DNA of 64,000 bases from Magnaporthiopsis rhizophila. Taxonomy: Eukaryota > Ascomycota > Sordariomycetes > Magnaporthales > Magnaporthaceae. Every line of letters begins with the position of its first letter. Position 1 is the stretch's first letter. Below, in pieces: positions 1 to 10,693 of the stretch. The stretch spans positions 1-64,000 of the forward strand of contig PYSS01000017.1 of assembly GCA_003049465.1 (NCBI GenBank). The letters are read 5' to 3'. The translations under genes and the position numbers were made by a program. A model generated the notes under the pieces. It saw nothing but the letters and a program-made list of their open reading frames with translations, searched no databases and was not told where the DNA came from.

Positions 1-56
1 CGTCTCCCTTGCCCTTCTTCCTAACCCAGTAAACCAACACTAACAAAAATAAACAG

Positions 57-624
57 CATGTTCTTCGGCAAAACAAAACTCATGGCACGCGCCCTGGGCC
101 AAACCCCCGAGGACGAACAAGCCGACGGCATCCACGGCCTCGCGCGCCACCTGTCCGGCACCGTGGGGCTGATATTCACCAACGACAACCCCACCGAGAT
201 GCTCGCGCGGCTGCGCTCGGTCCACGCCGTCGATTTCGCGCGCGCGGGCACCGTCGCCACCCGGGGCTTCCGGATCCCTCCGGGGATAGTCTACAGCACG
301 GGCGGCGAGGTGCCCGCCGACGACGACGTGCCCATGGCGCACTCTGTCGAGCCCGAGCTGCGGAGGCTGGGCGTGCCGACGCGGCTGGTCAAGGGGAAAG
401 TCGTGCTCGGCGCCGAGGACGGATCGGGAAGCGAAGGGTACGTCGTGTGCCGCGAGGGGGACGTGCTCGACGGCCGGCAGACGAGGCTGCTCAAGCTGTT
501 TTCGGTGTGCTTGAGCGAGTTTAGGGTGCGCGTTATCGCGTACTGGTCTGCGGCGTCTTCAAAGGTCACCGAGGTCGACTCGGCCGCTGAGGCAGCAACG
601 TCAATGGAGGAGGATAGTGACTAA
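57..624 (+). CDS. MRT4: Ribosome assembly factor Mrt4 (uL10/P0-like), 3' exon only
   Basis: Mrt4 is a nuclear paralogue of ribosomal stalk protein P0 that holds the P0 site on pre-60S particles until exchange. The frame reads MFFGKTKLMARALG, then GLIFTN, DFARAG, SVEPELRRLGVPT and CREGDVLDGRQTRLLKLF, all in the family order. The family normally has about 50-75 more N-terminal residues, so this is the last exon and the rest lies before base 1. A splice acceptor (CACTAAC branch, then AAACAG) ends at 56; the exon starts at 57, whose C is the last base of a split codon before the Met at 58. The frame ends SMEEDSD with TAA at 622-624. About 188 residues are visible. The identity is firm; the true start is outside the window. 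Confidence 0.9.
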
Positions 625-1690
625 GAGTTCTGTTCCGCTGTGCTTAAGACGGGCAATTTCCTTTGCTTTTCTTTCCTTCCCTAGTCGACGGTCATCTCGG
701 CGTATGGTTCAAGGCTTTGTTTGGTCTTTTTTTTTTTCTGTCTTTCTACGGCGTTGGGGAGCAAGAGGTATACAAAACGCATCATCACAAAGTCACGACA
801 CTAGCGTGTAAGAAACGGCTGTATCGATCAAGAGGCCACAATCTGCAACCTACCGCTCCGCGCAAGAGTTCTCACGTTTTCTAAACTACGCATGTCGGAA
901 CGGTACTCTACCTCCTGTTCCGTTTTGCTCACTCCAAGATGTACATGATGGCGGCGGGTTTGCCACCTCGCTCTCCCCTAGAGGATCTGCAGAGGTCAGT
1001 AAGGCGTTTGCGATCCTTACCTCTGACCTTACCTCGACGACTCGCCCCCATTTTCCCTACTTCCCAGAGTGGCCTCGAGCCCTATCTCACCTCGCCATTA
1101 AACCCGTAGGATCCGAGGCAATGCTATGAAGTACAAAAAAAAATATGAAAAAAGAAAGGGAATAAAATGAAAGGGAGTAGGAAAGAAAAAGTGAATGCAC
1201 GGGCGGCTGGGTGCTCAAGTCGGGTTTTCGATTCCAGGGTGAGACTGGGGTTGTCGGTAGGTTGATGGTATCGATGTGTCCTGACCTCTTTAGCACTGCC
1301 AGTTGTAAGAGCAAAATGCCATGAATGTTTTCCTCGGGTGCGCGTGATTCTCTTGGCGGTGCCCAGGGAGGGCAGAGGACCTTCGGCGCAACAAGGATGC
1401 TCCGATTCGGATGGTTGTTCCAGCGGAGCGCGCAGTGTCAAATCCAGGATTTACCTTCTGCGGATCGGCGTCGACTGATGAGTCTCCCTTGGCCAAAGGT
1501 GATACGAGATATATAATCGAAAGAGAGCAACAGCACCTTCGAGCAGTTTGGCGACTTGTCGATTTCATGTCCTACCCTTTGACGAGACGGGAGCAGAAGA
1601 GGGTTCCAAGAGAGGCATGCGCTCAGTCGGCGAGCGACTGGCCACGCCAACCCACCCATAACAGAGGACAGGGCCTTGTGACAAGGCCTA
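625..1690. other. Intergenic, convergent 3' flanks of MRT4 and U1-70K
   Basis: Both neighbours end here. The stretch holds T-runs near 728-738 and an A/G-rich patch near 1132-1190, as expected for 3' UTRs. Short open frames on both strands show no family motif and I do not call them. Confidence 0.6.
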
Positions 1691-3374
1691 TTAGTAGCGC
1701 CGAAGCTTGCGAGGATCGTCGTAGCTGCCCTCGTAACCTCGTTTGCGGTCGTCGTCACGGGGACGGTCGTAGTCGCGGTCTCGGTCGCGATACCCACCAC
1801 CGCCATTCTCCCTGGGTTCCCTCGGGCGGATCGGCTCCATGTTGCTACCGGTTCGCCTGCTGTCCCGGTCTCTGTCTCGGTCCCGGTCGCGATCCCGCTC
1901 TCGGTCACGGTCGCGGTAACCGCCACTGGATCTGTCGTCGTAGGAGCGGCTGCCACCGCCATCACGCGAGTCGTACCCACCGCCACGCGATCCCGTAAAG
2001 TCGCGTCTGTTATCGCGGAAGCCCGGTCCTCCAGGCGCACTGGGCGGAGGACCTCCGAAGCCGTTGGCGCTGCCCCGGTCCCTGTCGCCGCCGCGCGGCC
2101 CGCCAAAGCCACCTCCTCCGTAGCCCCGGTCGGAGAAGCTGCGGCCTCCACCCCGGAAGCCACGGTCGCCACCACGACCGCCCCCGAAACCGCCCCTGAA
2201 TCCACCTCGGAAGCCACCACGGAAGCCGCCGTCAAACCCTCCGCGACCCATGGGCTGCGAGGGCATGGCCTTGGTATAACCGCGGCCACCGAGGCCACCG
2301 CCTAAGCGAAGGGGCTTCCAGCCCTCGACGGTCCGGCCGCGCTCCACGTCGACCTTGATACGTCGGTCCTTGATCCGGATACCATCACATCCATCGAGTG
2401 CCGCTAGTTAGCACGCGCGCGAGGGCGCGCGAGTGTCAGTACAGCCTTACCATGCCATGACAATTTGAGACACGCCCGTCCATGTTCAGTTGCCTGGCGC
2501 AAAGGATACAAGACGTCAAGGGGAAGTTGGGGAGGAAAAAGACTTTGGCAAGCCTGAGGGCCATAGTCTGCAACGGCGTAGAATGATTCGCAGAGCGCGC
2601 CATTCCAGCCGCGACAAGGTAGGTACCTAGGTGATGCATGGCCTTTGGTGCGGGATTCAGTGGTGGCGCATTTACCTCTCATATCCTTTTCGCGCTCGAA
2701 GACGACAAAGGCATATCCGCGGTGCGGCTTGCGCTTCTTGTTGCCCTTCTCATGGGCGTGCGTGTCCCTGATGATCCGGATCTATGCAGCAAAAGCCCAG
2801 TTAGCAAGGATTCATTGATCCGAACGGTCCCTGGCCAGAGCACCCATCAAGGGATCCGTGGCGGCAGCATCATCGTGTGGGAGGATCGTTAACGTACGCG
2901 CTCAATCGTGCCAAATCGTGCAAACTCCTTCTCAATGTCACGCTCCTCGGCCTCGTAGCTGAGCCGGGCGACAATCAAGGTTTTAAACGCATCGCCACGG
3001 ATGTTGGGGTCCTCGTGCGGCTTGTCTGCAACGGGAAACGATACCGCCGTCAGTCACAATTGTCCAAGTCGCAAAGCAGCAGCAGAGGAAATGCAGGCTG
3101 CCGAAAACTCACACTTGGCGGGGCCCTCCTTCAAATGGCGCGCAACCTGCTCGGCGTGCTCGGCCTTCTTCCTGTCACGCCTCTGGAGCCAGCTCTCAGT
3201 GGGCACGTAGCCATCCTTGTCCTTGTACTCCTCAAGCGCAGCCTTGAAGCCGGCGACTCCATCAATAGTCGTGGTTCGGCGTTGCTCGGGGGGCGCGTCG
3301 ATGTGCGGGATGTATCGCAGGGGAGGGCGCGGCGCGAAAAGCGCGAGGAGGTTAGGCGGCAGCCTGTCCGTCAT
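1691..3374 (-). CDS. SNP1: U1 small nuclear ribonucleoprotein 70 kDa (U1-70K)
   Basis: U1-70K binds stem-loop I of U1 snRNA and helps select 5' splice sites in the nucleus. Model: complement(join(1691..2403, 2676..2781, 2898..3025, 3113..3374)), 402 aa, in frame across three GT-AG introns. The start at 3374 gives MTDRLPPNLLALFAPRP, the hallmark N-terminus. One RRM follows (about residues 100-185) with RNP2 TLIVARLSY and RNP1 HRGYAFVVF, then the diagnostic VDVERGRTVEGWKPLRLGGGLGG. The C-terminal 190 residues are Gly/Arg-rich repeats (GGFRGGFRGG) and an RD-dipeptide stretch (RDRDRERDRDRDRD), replacing the RS/RE tail of animals. The last intron, 2404-2675 (272 nt), is long for this window. Divergent from the mL43 gene, with 415 bp between start codons. 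Confidence 0.95.
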
Positions 3375-3789
3375 GGCGATGATGTGCCAGAGGGCACCCG
3401 ATCGATGGCGAAGGCGAGGGCAGAGGCGGACCGCAAAGGATCGATGGGATCTGTGATCGAGGCGATGGATTGAAAGGCGTAGCTGTAGTCTTGCGATATC
3501 GATGGATCGCAGTGCGTGGGCAGTGAGGAAGATGTGAACTCTTTTTTTGAGAGCTTGGGTTGGTGAAATGAGCTGGTTTCGCGCGCCCGATTTCAATTGG
3601 CCCGCGGACCCGGTCAGGCAGGCACTCGAGCAATAGAGTCGGCACGCTAGTCGCCCCACAGCTTTTGTCTTTGTCGCGGCGCAGAGCGGCATGCGTCGTC
3701 ACGTGCCCTATGGGACTTTTCTCGCCTTGGAAGAGACTCCAACAGCAAATAAGGCTAGCAGATATCTGGGCAGTCACCAACGCCGCACA
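3375..3789. promoter_or_regulatory. Divergent promoter between U1-70K and mL43, with a CACGTG box
   Basis: This 415-bp gap must carry the promoters of both divergent genes. A palindromic CACGTG at 3700-3705 fits bHLH/Cbf1-type binding. That assignment is inference from one short motif; no TATA box stands out. Confidence 0.45.
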
Positions 3790-4350
3790 ATGACCATCAG
3801 GCCGCTGCAGAGGGTGTCCGTCGGCCGCGTAAGTGTGGTTTATCTTCGCCTTTTACCGCGCCAGCTGACATTTTTCCGGCGATACAGAATGGCGTCGGCG
3901 CATTCATCATGCAGTGCAAGAAGCTGGAATTCCACTACTGCGACTGGGCCGGGAGCTCCAAGGGCATGAAGTAAGAGCCTCCCAGCCACTGCTCTATCTA
4001 GTCTGGCGTTCGCCGTCTTGGTAAATGCTCAGGCAGAGCTGACCTAGCTCCTCTCCAGCCAGTTCATCCGGTCGCATCTCCCCGCCTTCGCCGCAAAAAA
4101 TCCCCAAATCGAGATCACCGTGTCCCCGAGGCCTTCGAAGCATCCAGTCGTCACTGGCCACTATATCAATGGGAGGACGAAGCCCATATGCGTCCGGAAC
4201 CTCGAAGCCAACCAGATTCTGCAGAAAGTCGAGCACCTCAGGGACTCAGATGGAGAGAAGAACAAGCGATACTCGAAGCCCGTCACCAGCATCAACGCGA
4301 GCGTCAGGGGTATTTGGAGTCCTTATCACGGCAACGGCATGCCGGTATAA
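3790..4350 (+). CDS. MRPL51: Mitochondrial large-subunit ribosomal protein mL43 (Mrpl51 family)
   Basis: Structural protein of the mitochondrial 54S subunit with the thioredoxin-like L51/S25/CI-B8 fold. Model: join(3790..3828, 3888..3970, 4059..4350), 137 aa. The 13-codon first exon (MTIRPLQRVSVGR) joins NGVGAFIMQCKKLEFHYCDWAG and SSKGMN, then QFIRSHLPAFAAKNPQIEI, SPRPSKHPVVTGHYINGR and the C-terminal SVRGIWSPYHGNGMPV. All are family landmarks. The introns are 59 and 88 nt with clean GTAAG donors. Length matches the family. The short first exon means a naive frame search would miss the true N-terminus. Confidence 0.93.
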
Positions 4351-4754
4351 GAATTCGGAGCCGCGCCCTTTGTATACCATCACAGCGTTATTCCGGTCAA
4401 ACCACGCTACAGCTCAGAAGGCCCGTTACATGTTCTGTGTGTTGTCCGCGGCATGTGATTATGCAATGAAGAAAGGAGCGCATCACGAACGAACAACGGT
4501 TTTGTATTGTGCGGACGTGCATTCTTTAGATATAGCACGGTATTGCCTATATCTGCAAGTCCTTGCTACCCTAACTAATTCGGTCATTCCAGGCTCTTCG
4601 GAAGCCAGTATGGGTTCTTCCATGATTGCTTGGACAGCACTACCTGAGTGTTCATTGGATTCGTAGCCCGATTCCATCACCAATTTTCCCGCTAAAATCT
4701 TCCCTTCATGCTTTTGGTCCTCAGGGGTTGCTTAATGCAGCTATGAGCCTACAA
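4351..4754. other. Intergenic, convergent 3' flanks of mL43 and TPI
   Basis: Moderately AT-rich 3' flank between two convergent genes. Frames that overlap it are not family-like. Confidence 0.6.
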
Positions 4755-5853
4755 TCAAGCCGCATTGCAGGTGCAGATATCGACGACTATAAAGATCCGG
4801 GCCGGTAGTTTGTCAGCCACTCACATATCATGGCCTGGCATAAAAAAATGCATCTGGAATCCGCTGGGGCAGGGACTTACACGCCGGCTTCAGGCTAGCA
4901 CCGCCGACGAGGAAGCCATCGATGTCGGGCTTCTTGCTGAGCTCGCCGCAGTTCTTCTCGTTGACGCTGCCTCCGTACAGGATGCGAGTCTCGTCGGCGG
5001 CCTTGGCGGAGACCTTGTCCTTGAGCCAGCCGCGGATGGCCTCGTGCGCCTCCTGGGCCTGCTCGGTGGTGGCGACCTTGCCGGTGCCGATGGCCCAGAT
5101 GGGCTCGTAGGCGATGACGATCTTCTCCCAGCCGGCGGTGCCGACCTTGGCCTTGAGGGCCTCGAGCTGGCGCGTGACGACCTCGACCGTCTTGCCGGCC
5201 TCGCGCTCCTCGAGCGACTCGCCACAGCACCAGATAACGCCGAGGCCGTTGTCGAGCGCGTACTTGGTCTTGGAGGCCACGATCTCGTCCGACTCGCCCA
5301 GGATGGTGCGGCGCTCCGAGTGGCCGAGGATGACCCACGTGATGCCGTTGTCCTTGAGCTGCGAGACCGAGATCTCGCCGGTGAACGCGCCGTCGGGCTT
5401 GTCGTAGACGTTCTGGGCAGCCACCTCGATCTCCTTCTTGGCCAGAGAGCGGGTGAGGGGCAGGTAGATAGCAGGCGGCGCAATCACGACTTCTGCAGCA
5501 GGCATCGGCAACCCGGGCTGTCAGCCATCGCCCATCGTGGTGGACGGCTTTTCATAGACAGGGGCCGGGGGGACTGAGTTCACGCACCGGCGTTGGCATC
5601 CAGGTTGGCATTGTTAAGGTTCTCGACAATCTTCTTGATGGACTCCGAGGTCCCATTCCTGATCCAGAGTCAGAAAAACGTGCTTTGCAGCCATAGTTGC
5701 CTCAAGTTATCTTGTGCTTGGTTGGTGTTGCCATCGTTTCCTCCTTGCCCCAATCCGTCCGGTGATGTGCGGGGTCGCGTCGGTTCAAGACGCGGGGCCG
5801 GGTTGCTTCACGTACATCTTGAAGTTGCCTCCAACGAAGAATTTGCGAGCCAT
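4755..5853 (-). CDS. TPI1: Triosephosphate isomerase
   Basis: Cytosolic glycolytic enzyme interconverting dihydroxyacetone phosphate and glyceraldehyde 3-phosphate. Model: complement(join(4755..4786, 4881..5492, 5588..5658, 5816..5853)), 250 aa, the usual length. Catalytic Lys12 (GGNFKMNG), His94 (LGHSERR) and Glu166 (AYEPIWAIGTGK) are present, as is the phosphate-binding YGGSVN and GFLVGGASL. The first exon codes only MARKFFVGGNFKM and is split inside the Met codon. The last exon is tiny (32 nt) and gives the C-terminus AFVDICTCNAA; most homologues end in something like FVDIINAR, so this tail is atypical, although the acceptor (CTTTATAG) and frame fit. Confidence 0.95.
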
Positions 5854-8153
5854 GATGGGCGATGATGGGAGTCAATTGGTTGATTCTTGGTCGTCTCGAG
5901 TTGCAGAGTATGTCTCTCTAGGCAAGGTGGGCAAGTTTTCTTCCCAACTTTGTTTATCATGCTCGATTGTGTCAGGCAACGACGTCGTTGAGCTCCAACA
6001 GCCTTCGCACGGTGGTGGGGAACGTGCAACCTCAGATAGATGAAGCGGGGCACACGACGTTGGTGCCGCTCGACTGATAGCTTTTTCTGTTTTTACTATT
6101 TATTTCCGACACGCTGAAATTCGTCGCCTCCTTAAAAGATTTCCAAACAAGCACCATCGTGCCATTCTCCAGTTGCTTTTATAAATTCCCGGCGGGTACC
6201 AGGTGGCGGATAGATTAAGGTGCGCACCCAATATCCTCGAGATCTTTGTTGTGTCTTGTGGCTTTGTCACTCGAGCCTGAATTGGTGCCTTCCTCATCAT
6301 CCATCTGGAACCATCTGAGGTGAATATCGAGGACCGTATCTGTGTCAACTGTGAACACTTCGCTATCTTCAAGCGCGGATTTGGGATATTGGAAGTACCA
6401 GCCCTAGCATGGGTTGCTAATGAGACGCCGTAAAGCGGCCGCTCTGTCGACATTGGGGGGATTACATAATCTGGAATCACAATCAACCTCCAATGCCCCA
6501 ATAATCAGGATCTTTTGTCTACCCTACCTATGTATTTGAACCCCTACAAGTCGGCATCTCGGGAACATGTGAAGAGGCAGATCCAGGAAGGGATCGCGGG
6601 ATCTCTGTATTTGCCGAATCCCTGGGGGAATGGAGACAGAACGGGGTGTTGCCATCCATCTCCAGAATCGACATGGCCTCGACAGGGCGTGGTTTTGTTG
6701 AGATGTGGGGTGGTTGCGACGTTGAGTCCAGCGAGATCTCGGGTTGCTTTCTCGCACCTTGCTCTCCCCTCCCTTGAGCCGCACACTATCCAGCCTCCTG
6801 CTGCCACACCCATCGTAACCGGACCATGGGAAAGCCCGCTATTAGTGTTTTTAGGGTCGGTCTAGTGGGATCTTTATTCCGAGCTGTGCCATGGATTCCG
6901 AGGGAGCGAAAGGAGATAGATACCTTGAGATTCAATGGAACATTGAGATTTAATGGAACCCAAGCTATACGGGCGTGCGTATTTTCTTATCGCATTCGTC
7001 GCTTTTACGATGGAAGCCGGGCACATCAGGTAGTGTTCCCGCAAACCCAGAAAATTGAGCCCCCAGCATTGACTTTTGTTTGCCCCCGCCTGAATACACT
7101 AGGCCTGTCGCGTCGCCGAGCAGCGGCGTCCCTGGCACCTGCATATAGCGCGCGCGGCTGGACCCCTCCCGGTGCATGTCTCCAGGAACCAGAATGACAG
7201 GGGTTGCTTTTCCCAACAGATTTGCCAGATTCGATCTCTGCGACCAATGGCAGCGCGCAATTCCCTGTCGCGTTGCGTCACCAAAAAAAAGTCTGTGCCA
7301 GGCGAGAAAAAAAAAAAAAAACACCAACGCCTGGCGTAAAGCGTATAAAAACAGTAGGGGATCGAGGGAGGGGTTTTTGGGAGAGCGAATATTCCCATCA
7401 ACTTGTCGGTGCTTGCTCACAACCCGGTATTCGCCGTGATGCGCGAATTGAGTGGGCCAGCTTGAACTTTTCCTGTTCGTTATGCTGGGTGAAAAACAGA
7501 TCTGCTTACCTTGAGATGAAAGTTGGGCTGCGGTGGAGTAATTCGGTCTTTCCTGAATAGTCTATTCTCTCCGGCCGAGGCACTCAACCCCTATGGATGG
7601 GACCCTGTAATTTTTTTCTGCCCGTGACGACAGTCGAGATACGCTCATAAAGCGTCCGATCCATCGCGTATTGGGCGTTGTATTGCACTGGCAGACACGT
7701 TTTGGCTTTTTTCCTTACTTTTCCACACGCTCCCTTACCGCCTCGCCCCAACGTCAACCCGTCTAAGCCCCGCCACTGCCTGTCTTAAAACGGTCGTTCC
7801 GGCTGAGCGGCAGGTTCCCGTCAACTTTCTCGAGCCGGGAAAACTTTGCCTTGGCATGCGTGCCTAGCTTCGGCTCTGCTCCTCTTTTTTACTGCCTTTC
7901 TCTGTGGCTACCTAAATCCGCACAGGTTGCCCTCCTCGGGGTGCCGTTTCTAGAAGCCTATAGTTGCCACTCAACATTCTTTTTGTGGTTGCGTTTCCCC
8001 GCAGTTGGAGGGCCGCTCCTCCTGTTTTAAAAATCCTACCAGGCGCCGCTCAGAGCCACCACCACCCACGAGCCTACGTTCCGTCACGCCTCTGCCAACA
8101 CTAAAAAACGTCCCTTCAACGGCGCTTGGACGTGACTTTCGCAACCTTCCGCC
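5854..8153. other. Long intergenic region with the divergent promoters of TPI and the elongase
   Basis: 2.3 kb between divergent start codons. It contains A-runs near 7286-7321, CT-rich blocks near 7690-7790 that resemble the long pyrimidine-rich 5' UTRs of highly expressed fungal genes, and one 18-bp tandem repeat listed separately. I see no gene: open frames near 6100-6500, 6824-7197 and 6965-7420 lack motifs and splice context. Confidence 0.55.
6925..6960. repeat. 18-bp direct repeat, two copies
   Basis: The unit TTGAGATTCAATGGAACA is followed at once by a copy with two changes (C to T, A to C). It lies between TPI and the elongase. Replication slippage is the simplest origin. Confidence 0.8.
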
Positions 8154-9605
8154 ATGGCTTCCACAGGCAACGTCCACTTGGGCCTCCCGTCGCCCTCACT
8201 TTTCAGCTTCCCGCCTAACCCAGACCCGGCCTTCATCCCACCGGCTGCTCCTGGATCTATGGCCTCTGCGCCGCCCTTCCACATCCCCGACCACATCTAC
8301 CAGTCTGTGCTCGACCCTAAGGTGCCAATCACCATTGCGGCCGTCTATGCCGTCACCATTAAGTCACTCAACGCCTACAACAAATCGACCAACAAGAGGC
8401 CGTGGGCCATCAGCAAGACTCGTCCATTCTTCTGGTTCGTGGTGCTGCACAATGTCTTCCTTGCTGTGTACTCTGCCTGGACGTTCTGGGGCATGATCGG
8501 CACCATGCGCAGGGCTGTCGTCAGCCCCTTTGGCCCCGATGGCCTTGCTGGCACCGTTGACAGCTTCTGCCGCCTCCAGGGCCCCGCCGGCCTTGGCAAT
8601 GCCGCCTTCTACGACGAATCCATCAATGGCTGGAACACGTATGCTCCGGGAGTGTCCATGGCGGATGGCCCTAGCCGCACTGTTCCCGGCCGCATCTGGA
8701 ACGAGGGTCTTGCCTTTTACGGCTGGATCTTCTACCTGAGCAAGTTCTACGAGGTCCTTGACACCTTCATCATCCTCGCCAAGGGCAAGCTCAGCTCGAC
8801 CCTGCAGACATACCACCATGCCGGTGCCATGATGTGCATGTGGGCCGGCATGCGCTATATGAGCGCTCCGATCTGGATGTTCGCCTTCTACAACTCGGGC
8901 ATCCACGCCATGATGGTGAGTCTTGGTGTCTACCTCGACTATTCCTTGAAGATGGAGTAAACTGTAACTAACACCGAGACGCAGTACACCTACTACACCG
9001 TCACTGCCTTCTCCGTCAAGGTTCCGGTCTTCATCAAGCGCTCCCTGACGACGATGCAGATCACGCAGTTCCTGATCGGCGCCTCGTACGCCATGCTCCA
9101 CTCGTTCGTCTCGTACAACATCCCCGTCATCATGACTGGAGAGCAGGCCGTTCAGGCGGCCGCTTCGGTGACTGCCTCGAGCGCTGCTGTGGACGGATCG
9201 GCGACCGAAGCCATCATCGACGGTCTTAGGAACATCATCGGTGGTGTTGTTGGCTCCAAGCCCATCTCCACTCCTGTGCCGGAGGCGGCGACAGCCGCTG
9301 TCACGGGCGCGGTTTCGTACGGCCAGCGCGTGGTGCCGTGCATCACGGGCACTGGCGAGTCGTTCGCCATCTGGCTCAACGTGGTCTACCTTGCGCCCCT
9401 CACGTACCTCTTCGTTAAGTTCTTCATCGAGTCGTACATTCGCCGCTCGACTGTCGAGGCCGCGCGCCATAAGAAGGGAGTCTCGGCCCGCCGGGAGAGC
9501 AACGTGACCATGGCCGAGCAGGCCGGATGGGATGCCGCTCGCGAGATGGAGAAGGAGGTGTACGGCGAGAGCGGAAACGGCAAGGCCGCCAACGGGACGA
9601 GGTAA
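8154..9605 (+). CDS. ELO-family very-long-chain fatty acid elongase (3-ketoacyl-CoA synthase), QxxHH type
   Basis: ELO proteins catalyse the condensing step of fatty-acid elongation with malonyl-CoA in the ER membrane. Model: join(8154..8915, 8985..9605), 460 aa; the 69-nt intron has a GTGAGT donor and a CTAAC branch. Several hydrophobic segments, the KFYEVLDTFIILAKGK motif, the histidine box and the YNSGIHAMM/YTYYTVTAF motif split by the intron identify the family. The box reads Q218-T-Y-H-H222: the first His of HxxHH is Gln, as known for some delta-9 type elongases such as IgASE1. A poorly conserved luminal-type insert rich in Ala/Val/Thr (about residues 300-370) precedes the last hydrophobic segments. 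Substrate chain length cannot be read from the sequence. Confidence 0.88.
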
Positions 9606-10693
9606 AGGAACAAAGAGTAACAAAACGAAAAACAACCACAAAAAAAGGACACCAAAGATACGGCTCACCACTGGTATGAAGTCGGACGATATGTCACGGC
9701 ATCTCAACGAGAGAACTCGCTTTCGTTTCATGGCGATGCCGGAGCACGAGCAATCGTGCTACATCAAACTCTATGCATGGCCCCAGTTTGCAGCACGATG
9801 ACCTCATTTGTCCACACGCGAGCCGGACGCGGGGATAGGCGGCAAGGAAATTCAGCACAGCGTGATCAAGCTACGGGAAGGGGAAAAAAAAATGTACGAT
9901 AATTGAGACAATTGTCAAAAGCATAACACGGATGGGAAGGAAAACGGTCTTACACGAACAGCTGGAACAGCTAGAGGGTCACTAAATTTCGTTTGTCGGT
10001 CTATTTGATGTTTGCTCTGTATTTCTCTTTTTTTTTTTTTTTTTTTCTTTTTTTTTTAATGGCTCTGAACTGTCCTAGATGTATATATCGCACTACCCTG
10101 ACGTTGCCGCTGTCCTGGAGAACGATCACACCCTCTTGCGTCCAAACAGCGGCTGGTACCCTCAAACCAAGCCGTTGGAATCGAGCGCGGGCAGGTAATG
10201 GGTCGTCAGTGAGCGGCTGGGGCCGTGCCGTACGTAATGCCGGTGCCGTAATCAGGGGCGGATTTTTGATTGAGGCCAGTTCCGAGGCAACTTTTCAAGC
10301 CGAGGCAGGTTGGGGGTAATTTAATGCTTCGCCACCACTCGCATTCGTGTCTTTGATATACTCTTCATTTTGTGCTGCGATCATATAATTACGGTACTGG
10401 ATTGAATGGTAGATTGTTGCTGCAAAGTAGGTTGCGACGACCTGTGTGCCTTCACTGTCCTGACGCTGGGGTTGGTTTTTATTGAGTGTCGCAAAAGCAA
10501 CGTCATTGACGTGCCTATCGCTGTTTCTGGGTTGGATCCGCGACTGCTCTCGTCAGTCAACCGGCAATCTTGGCCTCGACGCAATCCTCAACTGACCCTA
10601 CGAGCTTTTCAAGGTGTCCTACAGCCCGCTCTTTGACCTCACATCTCTCATACCTGCGATTACCTCCATTGTAGCGCGCAAAAAAACCCGCCG
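9606..10693. other. Intergenic region between two co-directional genes
   Basis: Holds the 3' flank of the elongase and the promoter of the esterase. It contains a near-pure T tract at about 10028-10058. No gene seen. Confidence 0.6.

Noticed and set aside
5715..6053. Small frames around the TPI promoter
   Set aside because: They overlap TPI exon 1 or its introns and have no conserved features.
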